A DNA stretch of 64,000 bases, taken from UBA2705 sp963977125. GTDB lineage: Bacteria > Pseudomonadota > Alphaproteobacteria > Micavibrionales > Micavibrionaceae. Positions within the stretch are counted from its first letter, which is position 1, and every line of letters begins with the position of its first letter. Both the position numbers and the translations under genes were made by a program. Where the stretch lies: the NCBI GenBank assembly GCA_963977125.1, contig CAXBNJ010000007.1, forward strand, positions 1 to 64,000. Reading direction: 5' to 3'. The notes under the pieces are model-generated. The model saw nothing but the letters and a program-made list of their open reading frames with translations. It did not search any database and was not told the origin of the DNA. Of this stretch, positions 1-8,230 are shown piece after piece.

Positions 1-38
<38 letters not shown>

Positions 39-55
39 GAGGGCCGCTTGAGACC

Positions 56-547
56 TTAAATCGGTCTTTGTTGTACCACTTGCAAAAGAACATCTTGCAA
101 GACATCACCGCCAAGGACACGTTGACCAACTTTATTCAGACGTCTTTTTAGTACCCCAACTTTAATAACATTGCCATTAACCATGCCCGCTGGATTGTGT
201 ATAACGCCGTACATTTCTTGAATAAAGGCATCTGTGATGCGCGGCTGCAAAGATTTTACAAGCTCAGCATCAGCTTGGTTCTTAACTTCCAAAGCGACAA
301 CAACGCTGACCGTTTGTAATAACCCACTTTTATTTAAAATCGGCAGTATTAAGGGTGCCAATTGAACAAACTCAGCGACCGCTTCACCGTGATCGCCTTT
401 GCCTTTTGCGTGCTTATCCTCTTTGGCTGGGGCATGTTTATCATCAGGAAGCGCAGCCTCTGCGGGCTTCTTCAGATATATGTATCCACCACCAGCGCCC
501 CCGCCCAGTAGTAAAACAGCCATAACACCCATTATTATTTTTTTCAT
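56..547 (-). CDS. fliL: FliL-type flagellar basal body-associated protein
   Basis: Small inner-membrane protein (163 aa) of the flagellar stator/basal body. It has a short cytoplasmic start, one hydrophobic segment at about residues 4-25 (Gly-rich, Leu/Val-rich), a Lys/His-rich periplasmic linker at about 35-55, and a C-terminal FliL-like domain from about 60 to the end. Length and architecture fit the FliL family, which wraps MotA/MotB stators and supports torque. It stands alone here, not in a visible flagellar operon, although motA-motB lie 7 kb away on the other strand. The ATG at 547 directly precedes the membrane segment. The family call rests on architecture and C-terminal pattern. Confidence 0.8.
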   Translation of the reverse strand: MKKIIMGVMAVLLLGGGAGGGYIYLKKPAEAALPDDKHAPAKEDKHAKGKGDHGEAVAEFVQLAPLILPILNKSGLLQTVSVVVALEVKNQADAELVKSLQPRITDAFIQEMYGVIHNPAGMVNGNVIKVGVLKRRLNKVGQRVLGGDVLQDVLLQVVQQRPI

Positions 548-809
548 TTAAAGCAACCCAATTTTAAGACTAAATAAATCGATGAATTTTGATACCCTTA
601 TCGCCATTCACCGCCTACACACAAGATAAATCCTAACAGCAATAACTTAAGAAGCAGTTATGAAAAGATAAAATGCAATGCTTTTTTATGGAATTAAGGG
701 TGCAAACAGGCAAAAAGAGGCCCTTTTTCTATGCCTAAAGTATAGAAGCACCTGCGGTAATGGGAAATCTTGAGGATTATCTGGCAAAGAACACAGCCAA
801 AAGCCTATA

Positions 810-1313
810 CTATCTCAATGACTTAGAGACAGAATCCAATACACCATTAATCATTTTCGCTTCATTACCTGCGTAAAAAGCGTGAGTAATGTTGATATAC
901 TCATTAATGATGATCGGTGCGTCAATTTCTTGGTGCATAAGCAGTTCATAGCAGCCAGAGAAGATAATTGATGATAATAATGGCTCCATCTCGCCGCGTG
1001 CGAGGCGTGGGCAGTAAGGCGCCGCTATTTCTATGAGGTTTTCGCGCTGTTCTTGGATACCATTCACAATCTTTTGATAAAGTACGCTATCAGGAGAGAC
1101 CATTTCTTCATCTTCAAGCATTTGGCCTTTACGGCGCACAAGCACATCATCAATAACATGTTCTGCGCTTAATTCACCGACATCAATCGCATAGATAGAC
1201 TGCACAGCCGCGAGGCGTGCTGCAGAAGCGCGTGCTTTGGCTGACCCCTTAAGGTCGCTTTTCTTTTGCTTTTGCGTTTGTGCTACTGCGTCTTGATTGT
1301 TATCTGTGCTCAT
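810..1313 (-). CDS. nusB: Transcription antitermination factor NusB
   Basis: All-helical NusB (167 aa) binds boxA RNA with NusE/S10 and promotes antitermination of rRNA operons. After a Lys/Gln-rich N-terminal tail of about 25 residues comes the family start (ARAS..RLAAVQSIYAID). The C-terminal helix pair with IINEYINI and a KMINGVLDSV end is typical. Its ATG overlaps the ribH stop (ATGA, 1310-1313), so the two are translationally coupled, as in many alphaproteobacteria. It is the last gene of the riboflavin block. Confidence 0.95.
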   Translation of the reverse strand: MSTDNNQDAVAQTQKQKKSDLKGSAKARASAARLAAVQSIYAIDVGELSAEHVIDDVLVRRKGQMLEDEEMVSPDSVLYQKIVNGIQEQRENLIEIAAPYCPRLARGEMEPLLSSIIFSGCYELLMHQEIDAPIIINEYINITHAFYAGNEAKMINGVLDSVSKSLR

Positions 1314-1825
1314 AATGATGCCGCCTGCATATCTGTCTCGTTACATTCATCTTCACCAAACATCTCTTCTAATTCTTCATAATGCTTCAGAATTTTAGGG
1401 TACATTTGATCTTCTATTTCTAACATGCGTAACGCCGCGCGTGCTGCGCCGCCGCCTTTATTCTTTTGTGTCTTATCGGCGCGTGCCAATGTCTGTGCTC
1501 TATTCTCGCAGGTTTGAATACCATTGCCAAATGGCATTGTGTATTCAAGTGAGACTTGCATCAAACCGCGGCAGCTATCTTCACTGACGATTTCATAATG
1601 CGTGGTCTCGCCGCGGATAACCGCGCCCAGAGCAATCACCGCACTATACTCACCAGTTTCACAGGCATATTTCATGGCTAGGGGCATTTCTAAAGCGCCG
1701 GGAACCTCGATACGTTCATAGGTGCAGCCAGCAGCTTCAATAGCTTCCACAGCGCCGTCTAGCAGCATATCTGATATATCTTCGTAAAAGCGGGCTTCTA
1801 TAATCAGAATATGGGGCTTGTCCAT
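1310..1825 (-). CDS. ribH: 6,7-dimethyl-8-ribityllumazine synthase
   Basis: Penultimate step of riboflavin synthesis: condenses 5-amino-6-ribitylaminouracil with 3,4-dihydroxy-2-butanone 4-phosphate. The 171-aa protein shows EVPGALEMP, the ALGAVIRGETTHYE segment carrying the conserved catalytic His, and the GNGIQTCEN..A loop. It ends with an acidic tail of about 30 residues beyond the last core helix, longer than the usual ~155 aa. It sits 17 bases after ribB and overlaps nusB by four bases, so it is clearly in the same transcription unit. Confidence 0.95.
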   Translation of the reverse strand: MDKPHILIIEARFYEDISDMLLDGAVEAIEAAGCTYERIEVPGALEMPLAMKYACETGEYSAVIALGAVIRGETTHYEIVSEDSCRGLMQVSLEYTMPFGNGIQTCENRAQTLARADKTQKNKGGGAARAALRMLEIEDQMYPKILKHYEELEEMFGEDECNETDMQAASL

Positions 1826-1842
1826 TATATCTCTCGTATTTT

Positions 1843-3003
1843 CTAAAGGGTTTGGTATCCGTGGATCGTCAGGCCATAGCCATCTATACCGACAACATGC
1901 GGCTTGTTATTGGACAGAAGAACCATATCTTTGACCCCTATGTCAATCAATATCTGTGCACCGAGGCCAACATTACGCAAGACTTTGCGCTTGTTACCTT
2001 GGCTATCTTCTTGTAATTCATCTGCTTTATTACCCTCAATCGTTAAAGGCTGCGCTTCGTGCTGGCGCAATAGAACCACAACACCCTGCCCTTGCTTAGC
2101 GATAAATTCCATTGATTTTTGCAAAACAGAATTGCCCGTTCCTAACACATCAACCAAAGCATCCACGGAATGCATTCTGACATTTATTGGCGTGTCTTTT
2201 TGATCTTCTAAACGCGCGAGTGTATCACCATAAATCAAGGCAACATGATCAACCTGATCGCCTAAAGAGCGATAAACCCGCATCGTGAATGCGCCGCCAT
2301 ATTGGCTAACGACTTCTTTCTCTTGGATAAATTCAATGAGTTTTTCTGTACGGCGACGATAAGCGATCAAATCAGCAATCGTCCCAATTTTCATTTTATG
2401 TTGGTCTGCATAAGGCAGCAAATCAGGCAATCGTGCCATTTCGCCATCATCGCGCATAATCTCGCAGATAACGCCAGCCCCAGAAAGACCGGCTAATTTA
2501 GCGATATCCACGGCGGCTTCTGTATGGCCTGCTCGTGCTAAAACGCCACCATCCCGCGCGCGCAGCGGAAAAACATGGCCTGGCGTTGCTATATCATGGG
2601 GCTGCGTTGCTTTGTCAATCGCCACAGCAATCGTCTTTGCTCGATCCGCTGCAGAAATGCCTGTTGTAACCCCTTCGCGCGCCTCGATAGAGACCGTGAA
2701 AGCCGTCTCATGGCGTGATGTGTTACGCGTCACCATTAAAGGCAGCCCAAGCTGATCGCAGCGAGTGGCTTCAAGCGCCAAACAGATAAGGCCACGGCCT
2801 TCTTTCGCCATAAAGTTAATCGCCGCTGCGCTCGCATGTTCAGCAGGAATAATTAAATCACCTTCATTTTCACGATCTTCATCATCAACGAGAATAAAAA
2901 TTCGGCCTGCGCGCGCTTCTTCAATGATTTCTTCAGGTGAAGATATGCTCATAGAGTCACTTTCACATAGGTTTTGATTATCAGCTATATTCACGATGGC
3001 CAT
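1843..3003 (-). CDS. ribB: 3,4-dihydroxy-2-butanone 4-phosphate synthase with degenerate GTP cyclohydrolase II domain (RibBX-like)
   Basis: The N-terminal half is a complete RibB: EEIIEEARAGRIFILVDDEDRENEGDL, then GLICLAL, TAFTVSIEAREGVTTGISAADRA and GHVFPLRARDGGVL. It converts ribulose 5-phosphate to the four-carbon riboflavin precursor. The C-terminal half aligns with RibA, but the Zn-binding Cys cluster is gone: where RibA has CLTGD..SLRCDCG this protein reads HSVDALVDVLGTGNSV, with no Cys. GTP cyclohydrolase II activity is therefore unlikely, as described for RibBX proteins. The ATG at 3003 lies one base after the ribE stop. A further upstream ATG at 3057 would overlap ribE, and a later start at 2952 (MSISSPEE) is also plausible. 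Confidence 0.9.
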   Translation of the reverse strand: MAIVNIADNQNLCESDSMSISSPEEIIEEARAGRIFILVDDEDRENEGDLIIPAEHASAAAINFMAKEGRGLICLALEATRCDQLGLPLMVTRNTSRHETAFTVSIEAREGVTTGISAADRAKTIAVAIDKATQPHDIATPGHVFPLRARDGGVLARAGHTEAAVDIAKLAGLSGAGVICEIMRDDGEMARLPDLLPYADQHKMKIGTIADLIAYRRRTEKLIEFIQEKEVVSQYGGAFTMRVYRSLGDQVDHVALIYGDTLARLEDQKDTPINVRMHSVDALVDVLGTGNSVLQKSMEFIAKQGQGVVVLLRQHEAQPLTIEGNKADELQEDSQGNKRKVLRNVGLGAQILIDIGVKDMVLLSNNKPHVVGIDGYGLTIHGYQTL

Positions 3004-3004
3004 A

Positions 3005-3595
3005 TTACATTCTACCCATGATCCGCGCGACATAACGCGCCAAAGTATCAATTTCAAAATTCATCTCATCACCGACTTGCAACGACGATAAATTGGTATT
3101 CATCCATGTATGAGGAATGATATTAACGCCAAAATGCTCATCCGTAACCTCGTTGACGGTTAAAGATATACCATTCAGCGCAATCGAGCCCTTAGGCGCA
3201 ATCATATGCGCAAAGCCTTCTGGCATATTAAAGACAAGACGGTGAGAATCGCCCTCGCGTTTAATTTTCGCAATCGTCAAAACGCCGTCAACATGACCGT
3301 TTACAATATGGCCACCAAGCTCATCGCCTACCGTCAAAGATGGCTCAAGGTTAATGCGGCTACGCACGGTCCATTCATCCAGAATCGTCTTAGCGAGCGT
3401 TTCTTTTGATGAATCGACTGAAAAATGATCATCGCCTGTTTCAACAACAGTCAAGCAGCAGCCATCACAAGACACCGATGCCCCAATGGCAATTTTTGAC
3501 ACATCTAATGCCGTTTGTATAACAAAACGCAAATCACCACGGCTTTCATCAACCGACTTAATTTGCCCGACATCTTTTACAATTCCAGTAAACAT
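3005..3595 (-). CDS. ribE: Riboflavin synthase (alpha subunit)
   Basis: Dismutates two ribityllumazines to riboflavin. The 196-aa protein starts with the hallmark MFTGIVKDVG and has the two tandem lumazine-binding barrels typical of the family. The first holds ASVSCDGCCLTVVE. The second repeats the pattern with GSIALNGISLTVNEV. NGHVDGV lies between them. It is followed one base later by ribB. In related bacteria ribD usually sits just upstream; here the upstream neighbour is nrdR directly, so the deaminase/reductase must be encoded elsewhere. Confidence 0.96.
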   Translation of the reverse strand: MFTGIVKDVGQIKSVDESRGDLRFVIQTALDVSKIAIGASVSCDGCCLTVVETGDDHFSVDSSKETLAKTILDEWTVRSRINLEPSLTVGDELGGHIVNGHVDGVLTIAKIKREGDSHRLVFNMPEGFAHMIAPKGSIALNGISLTVNEVTDEHFGVNIIPHTWMNTNLSSLQVGDEMNFEIDTLARYVARIMGRM

Positions 3596-3639
3596 TTTTT
3601 AAACTCTCAAATCTCTCTAAAACTAAGCTTTTTTAAAAT

Positions 3640-4143
3640 TTAGGCCTTTTTCTGGGCATCAAAATCAACAGGGTCATCATTATTAGGACTTTGTAGGCTT
3701 TTCAAATCCGATACAAAATCATTAAAATCATCGGGGTTACGAAAGTCTTTATACACAGATGCATAGCGTATATAAGCGACCATATCAAGATGCGCGAGGG
3801 CTTTCATGACTAATCCGCCAATCGTACTGGACTTAACTTCGTGATCACCAAAGGATTCCAGCTGACGGACAATCGCACTGACCGTCTTTTCAATGCGGTC
3901 TTGATCAACAGGGCGCTTACGCAAAGCAATTTGCAATGAATTCAGCACCTTATCACGCGTAAAAGGTTGGCGTTTATCATCTTCTTTTATCACAACCATG
4001 TCACGCAACTGAATGCGCTCAAAGGTCGTAAATCGGCCACCGCAGCTGGGGCATTCACGGCGACGGCGCGTAGAGGTATTATCCTCCGCTTGGCGTGAAT
4101 CTTTAACTTGGCTTTCTTCGTGACTACAAAATGGGCACTTCAT
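3640..4143 (-). CDS. nrdR: Transcriptional repressor NrdR
   Basis: Zn-ribbon/ATP-cone repressor of ribonucleotide reductase genes. It starts MKCPFCSHEESQVKDSR, with a second Cys pair in RRECPSCGGRFTTFER, forming the zinc ribbon in residues 1-40. The ATP-cone follows (VIKEDDKRQPFTRDKVLNSL...). The protein has 167 residues, near the family length. The reading frame extends 47 codons further upstream into glyA, but the conserved start is the ATG at 4143. It lies 25 bases after glyA, the classic alphaproteobacterial order. No ribonucleotide reductase gene is in the window. Confidence 0.97.
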   Translation of the reverse strand: MKCPFCSHEESQVKDSRQAEDNTSTRRRRECPSCGGRFTTFERIQLRDMVVIKEDDKRQPFTRDKVLNSLQIALRKRPVDQDRIEKTVSAIVRQLESFGDHEVKSSTIGGLVMKALAHLDMVAYIRYASVYKDFRNPDDFNDFVSDLKSLQSPNNDDPVDFDAQKKA

Positions 4144-4168
4144 TATAATATCCTTCACATGATCGCGG

Positions 4169-5482
4169 TTAAGCGAATGGCTGCTCACAAATCGGGAAGC
4201 GATCACATAAGGCCTTAACCTTAATACGGACAGCTTGCTCGGCTTCACTATTACCGTCAACACCATTAGCCACGAGGCCATCAACCACTTCTAAAATATA
4301 CAGGCCAATTTCTTTCCACTCAACGGGGCCAAAGCCGCGCGTCGTTCCCGCTGGCGTGCCAAGGCGAATTCCTGATGTCACCATCGGTTTTTCAGGGTCA
4401 AACGGCACTGAGTTTTTATTACAAGTTATGCCCGCGCGCTCCAAAGCATCATCAGCATCACGGCCCGTTATTTTTTTCGGGCGCAGATCAACAAGAACAA
4501 GATGCGAATCTGTACCGCCTGTAACAATATCAAGTCCGCCTTCGATAAGCGTTTCAGCCAATATTTTAGCATTACTAACCATCGCTTTAGCATAAAGCTT
4601 AAAGTCAGGGTGCAGCGCTTGGCCAAAAGCCACCGCTTTGCCAGCAATCACATGCATTAAAGGGCCACCTTGCAGGCCTGGGAATACGGCTGAATTTACT
4701 TTCTTAGCAATATCAGCATCATTGGTCAGAATAACGCCGCCGCGTGGGCCACGCAGTGTTTTATGGGTCGTACTGGTCACGACATGTGCATGCGGCATAG
4801 GGTTTGGATATTCGCCGCCCGCTATAACGCCCGCATAATGCGCCATATCGACGAACAAATACGCATCAACACTATCCGCAATCGCGCGGAACCTGGCCCA
4901 ATCAATGACGCGTGGATAGGCTGACGCCCCCGCAATAATCATTTTTGGACGGTATTCTTTAGCCAAGCGCTCCACTTCATCAAAATCAATAAGACCATCT
5001 TCCTTACGCACGCCATATTGAATCGATGTAAATAATTTCCCTGATTGGTTCGGCTTAGCGCCATGCGTTAAGTGACCACCGGCCGCTAAGGACATACCCA
5101 GTATTGTGTCATGCGGTTCTAACAATGCGAGGAACACGCCTTGATTCGCTTGTGAGCCTGAATTGGGCTGAACATTGGCATATTCTGCGCCGAATAAAGT
5201 TTTTAAACGCTCAATCGCCAAGGTTTCAATTTCATCGACATGCTCGCAGCCCTGATAATAGCGGCGCCCTGGATAGCCTTCTGCATATTTGTTCGTCAGC
5301 ACAGAGCCTTGCGCTTGCATAACCGCATAAGACGCGATGTTTTCTGAAGCAATCAGCTCAATTTGATTTTGCTGGCGCTTATGCTCAGCCACAATAGCGT
5401 TATTAACGGCGCTGTCACTTTCCTCTAGCGTTGCTGAAAAAAACGATGCGTCCGGGGCATAGTTTAGGGCTGTATTGGTCAT
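4169..5482 (-). CDS. glyA: Serine hydroxymethyltransferase
   Basis: PLP enzyme that interconverts serine and glycine and charges tetrahydrofolate with one-carbon units. Seen: IELIASENI near the N-terminus, GYPGRRYYQGCEHVDEIE, NVQPNSGSQAN, and the PLP-lysine motif TSTTHKTLRGPRGG. Length is 437 aa from the ATG at 5482, which has a good AGGAG eight bases upstream. A GTG three codons earlier is in frame but lies inside that ribosome binding site. It heads the glyA-nrdR pair. Confidence 0.98.
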   Translation of the reverse strand: MTNTALNYAPDASFFSATLEESDSAVNNAIVAEHKRQQNQIELIASENIASYAVMQAQGSVLTNKYAEGYPGRRYYQGCEHVDEIETLAIERLKTLFGAEYANVQPNSGSQANQGVFLALLEPHDTILGMSLAAGGHLTHGAKPNQSGKLFTSIQYGVRKEDGLIDFDEVERLAKEYRPKMIIAGASAYPRVIDWARFRAIADSVDAYLFVDMAHYAGVIAGGEYPNPMPHAHVVTSTTHKTLRGPRGGVILTNDADIAKKVNSAVFPGLQGGPLMHVIAGKAVAFGQALHPDFKLYAKAMVSNAKILAETLIEGGLDIVTGGTDSHLVLVDLRPKKITGRDADDALERAGITCNKNSVPFDPEKPMVTSGIRLGTPAGTTRGFGPVEWKEIGLYILEVVDGLVANGVDGNSEAEQAVRIKVKALCDRFPICEQPFA

Positions 5483-5633
5483 GATACGCACTCCTCTTAA
5501 GTCTTATTAACTCTTCGTAAAATCTTTGTAAAAATATCGCCGCTGCCCCATTAGACACTGGAAGCTTCGCTGTAAACGATAAATATTGGGCAAGATTTGG
5601 CATGATTATTCTGCCAATTGAATCGCCGCATTT

Positions 5634-6080
5634 TTATTTTTGTATAGGGGCTAACTTAGCAACCCGCACGCTATGTCGTCCACCTTCAAAATCAGTATTT
5701 AAAAATGCATCCAGACAATTCTCTGCGGTTTGATTATCCGTAATCCGCGCACCAAGTACCAAGACATTTGCATCATTATGCTGACGGGCTAATGTCGCCA
5801 TTTGCACGCTTGTACAAAGTGCCGCTCTTATCCATGGAAAACGATTAGCGGCAATGGATATACCGATACCGCTGCCACAAATTAAAACGCCCGCTATACC
5901 CTCGCAGCCTTCAGCTTTAACGGCCTGAGCCAACTTAGCGGCATAATCAGGGTAATCAACAGAATCGCTCGTATTGGTACCAAGATCAACCCAGTCGATC
6001 TGATCTCCAAATTTTTCAACCAATAGGGCTTTAAGCTCTACGCCGCCATGGTCACATGCTATATATAATTTTTGTTTCAT
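5634..6080 (-). CDS. rpiB: Ribose 5-phosphate isomerase B
   Basis: Interconverts ribose 5-phosphate and ribulose 5-phosphate, the latter being the RibB substrate. The 148-aa protein has the RpiB/LacA start (KLYIACDHGGVELK), DYPDYAAKLA, the active-site Cys loop CGSGIGISIAANR and the conserved RQHNDANVLVLGAR. It lies upstream of glyA on the same strand with a 151-base gap, and just downstream of the small DUF6898 gene (23 bases). Confidence 0.97.
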   Translation of the reverse strand: MKQKLYIACDHGGVELKALLVEKFGDQIDWVDLGTNTSDSVDYPDYAAKLAQAVKAEGCEGIAGVLICGSGIGISIAANRFPWIRAALCTSVQMATLARQHNDANVLVLGARITDNQTAENCLDAFLNTDFEGGRHSVRVAKLAPIQK

Positions 6081-6103
6081 TAAACCTATATAGGGCGCTA
6101 CGC

Positions 6104-6304
6104 TTACGCAATCAATCCTTTTTTGCGCATCACATATTCAAGGCGCATAAGCACATTGCGCTCCATAATGGATTGCGCGGTTGCCTTTGGTGCTTGGATA
6201 CTGACTTCCGTAAAGGTCAACGCATCAACAGCACTGACTTTCACAAGATTGCCATATTGTTGAAGTTCAATAATTATTTCTCTATTTTTTAAAGCATCAT
6301 TCAT
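6104..6304 (-). CDS. DUF6898-type small conserved protein
   Basis: A 66-aa protein with no catalytic signature. The middle segment, VKVSAVDALTFTEVSIQAP, followed by an Arg-rich LRLEYVMRKKG helix, matches my memory of the small conserved alphaproteobacterial family DUF6898, which is often encoded beside rpiB/glyA. The position directly upstream of rpiB on the same strand supports this. Function is unknown. It probably begins a new transcription unit, because a terminator hairpin separates it from ldtR. Confidence 0.7.
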   Translation of the reverse strand: MNDALKNREIIIELQQYGNLVKVSAVDALTFTEVSIQAPKATAQSIMERNVLMRLEYVMRKKGLIA

Positions 6305-6331
6305 AATTAATGTCCCCTACCGAATAGAAAA

Positions 6332-6350
6332 CGGGAGCAAAAAGCCCCCG
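6332..6350 (-). terminator. Rho-independent terminator after ldtR
   Basis: Read on the minus strand: stem CGGGGGC, loop of five T, stem GCTCCCG (one G-T pair), then TTTTC. It lies 24 bases after the ldtR stop and before the DUF6898 start. Confidence 0.75.
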
Positions 6351-6373
6351 CCTAATCTCTTAATAATAATCGT

Positions 6374-6847
6374 TTACAGATCATCAAGGCTCGCAAGGCC
6401 AGTAAAGTTAGTTTGCGAAACCCAAAAGTTTTCAAGCATTTTCATGGTGTGGATCATGTCATCCAGCTTACCGCCGCCCAGTTCTGTGCCAACAAGTTTG
6501 GCTTCGTGGCGCACAAACATATCTGAGATAACTTCGTGCAGATCTTTGCCCTTATCCGAAAGCTTAACACGCATAGAGCGTTTATCATGCACTGAACGTT
6601 CTTGCAGCAAATAGCCATTTTCAACCATTTTCTTAACATTGTAAGAAACGTTAGACCCCAAATAATAACCGCGTAGAGTTAACTCCCCGACGGTTAAATC
6701 ATCAACACCAATATTGTGCAAAATCATGCTCTGAATGTTATTAATATCTTGAATGCCACGGCGATCAAGCTCAACCTTCAGCAAATCCAAGAAGTAACGG
6801 TGCAGACGTTCAATAAGTTGTATGGCGTCATAATACGGTGTGGTCAA
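6374..6847 (-). CDS. ldtR: MarR-family winged-helix regulator, LdtR-like
   Basis: Winged-helix regulator (157 aa). Residues 30-100 hold the helix-turn-helix (DLTVGELTLRGYYLGSNVSYNVKKMVENGYL) and the wing (RSVHDKRSMRVKLSDKG). This closely resembles LdtR, known from Liberibacter and relatives to control an L,D-transpeptidase gene and stress tolerance. The start codon is TTG at 6847, with GGAG seven bases upstream; no ATG is available before the DNA-binding domain, so the rare start looks real. A YcbB-type L,D-transpeptidase lies at 20.5-22.2 kb and could be a target, but no binding site was identified. Confidence 0.85.
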   Translation of the reverse strand: MTTPYYDAIQLIERLHRYFLDLLKVELDRRGIQDINNIQSMILHNIGVDDLTVGELTLRGYYLGSNVSYNVKKMVENGYLLQERSVHDKRSMRVKLSDKGKDLHEVISDMFVRHEAKLVGTELGGGKLDDMIHTMKMLENFWVSQTNFTGLASLDDL

Positions 6848-7258
6848 AGCTATTCTCCGCTTAAAAATGTGATTTAGAATCGTAAATTAATCTATTCTAA
6901 GATATAATTTAATTACGCAGGAAATCAAGCCATATAACGTGAAACTCTAATAGCCTCACCATCTATTTAGAGCCTTATCTATGATATTAACGACGGAGTA
7001 CTCTTTGAATTCCTATTAACGCCCTTGAAACTACAGAGTATAATGCGCATAATTCCCTCCTAAATAGGGAACGCTTTTCCTGATTCGCCAACCGTCACTA
7101 TGTCGTGACTATGTAAGAGGCCATGTAGAGGCCATGATTTAGGCGAATTTTATGGCTCTGTGACCTTAATCACAGGCAGACTGAGTAAATGCATTTACAT
7201 CAGTGTCCATAGAGTAAAAGCAAAGTTTAAATGATCGTAACTTAAGAAGAATTTTATT
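6848..7258. promoter_or_regulatory. Divergent ldtR / motA intergenic region
   Basis: A 411-base AT-rich region between two divergent genes, with no credible reading frame. It contains a direct repeat AGAGGCCATG at 7116-7125 and 7127-7136 (period 11), an ATTCGCC / GGCGAAT dyad (7083-7089 and 7142-7148) enclosing it, a GTCAC / GTGAC dyad (7094-7109) and a CRP-like site at 7158-7175. These suggest a control region for motA. Confidence 0.6.
7158..7175. promoter_or_regulatory. CRP-like binding site upstream of motA
   Basis: CTGTGA, six bases, TCACAG. This contains the exact enterobacterial CRP half-sites TGTGA-N6-TCACA, about 85 bases before the motA start. Sequence match is direct; function in this organism is inferred. 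Confidence 0.55.
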
Positions 7259-8146
7259 ATGAAGTTTATTGGTTTATTTATGGTTTTCGGCTGTACGATT
7301 GGCGGCCTGATGATCGCCGCTGGCGTAGACAAGTCCATAAAGCTGATTACAGGTCTTATTTTACCCGCCCTACCAGGTGAATCGGTTATTATTCTTGGCT
7401 GTGCGATTGCCGCCTTCATTGTTGCCAACACGCCCGACGCTGTAAAATTCACATTAAGCTATTTCAAAGCCCTCGCCAAACCAACCGCCTATAACAAGGC
7501 TGACTATATTGACCTGCTCAGCATGCTGTTCACTATATTTAAATTGGCGCGGACAAAAGGCTGGCTCGCCCTTGAAACACATATTGAAGAACCTCATGAT
7601 AGTGAGCTTTTCTCTAACTTCCCTAGTTTTCAGCATAACCATCACGCCCTCGTCTTCTTTTGCGATTATTTGCGCATAATTTCATTAGGTAATGAAAACC
7701 CTTATGAAATTGAAGCTTTGATGGATGTTGAAATTGAAACAATTGAGCATCATCACGCCCATCCCGGTCACGCCATGCAAGCTATGGCCGACGGTATTCC
7801 TGCTTTGGGTATTGTGGCTGCCGTGCTGGGTATTATCAAAACAATGGCCTCAATTTCAGAGCCCCCAGAAATCCTTGGTAAAATGATTGGTGGCGCCTTG
7901 GTTGGTACATTCCTTGGGGTTTGGATAGCTTATGGCTTTGTCGGCCCTATCGCAGGCGCTATGACGGCGCGCGGCGAAAGTGAAGTGCTTTATTACAAAG
8001 CGATACGCGTTGGCTTAATCGCCTTCTTACAAGGCGCTGCCCCGCAGGTTGCCGTTGAATATTCGCGTAAATCTCTACCGCATAATGTTCAGCCAAGCTT
8101 CCAAGAGCTCGAAGAAATTCTCAATGAGATACCTGCGCCGACATAA
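7259..8146 (+). CDS. motA: Flagellar motor stator protein MotA
   Basis: Proton-channel subunit of the flagellar stator in the inner membrane. The 295-aa protein has N-terminal membrane helices (about 3-22 and 30-55), a large cytoplasmic loop (about 75-190), and the two C-terminal helices with the MotA/TolQ signature: DGIPALGIVAAVLGIIKTMAS and GGALVGTFLGVWIAYGFVGP. Tail length fits MotA. It is followed by motB after 84 bases on the same strand and preceded by a long control region with a CRP-like dyad. Confidence 0.97.
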   Translation: MKFIGLFMVFGCTIGGLMIAAGVDKSIKLITGLILPALPGESVIILGCAIAAFIVANTPDAVKFTLSYFKALAKPTAYNKADYIDLLSMLFTIFKLARTKGWLALETHIEEPHDSELFSNFPSFQHNHHALVFFCDYLRIISLGNENPYEIEALMDVEIETIEHHHAHPGHAMQAMADGIPALGIVAAVLGIIKTMASISEPPEILGKMIGGALVGTFLGVWIAYGFVGPIAGAMTARGESEVLYYKAIRVGLIAFLQGAAPQVAVEYSRKSLPHNVQPSFQELEEILNEIPAPT

Positions 8147-8230
8147 GCAGGCGCGCATTAATACAGGCTTGAATTTAGCCCCCATTAACCTCGATTAACC
8201 AAAGCATTTGATGAACTGAGATTACGCCTA

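Noticed and set aside
3005..4143. FMN riboswitch for the riboflavin genes
   Set aside because: I looked for the conserved leader motifs upstream of ribE and ribB and saw none; gaps are only 44 and 1 bases.
5415..5603. 62-codon minus-strand frame between rpiB and glyA
   Set aside because: Overlaps the glyA start and its ribosome binding site in another frame; no conserved features.
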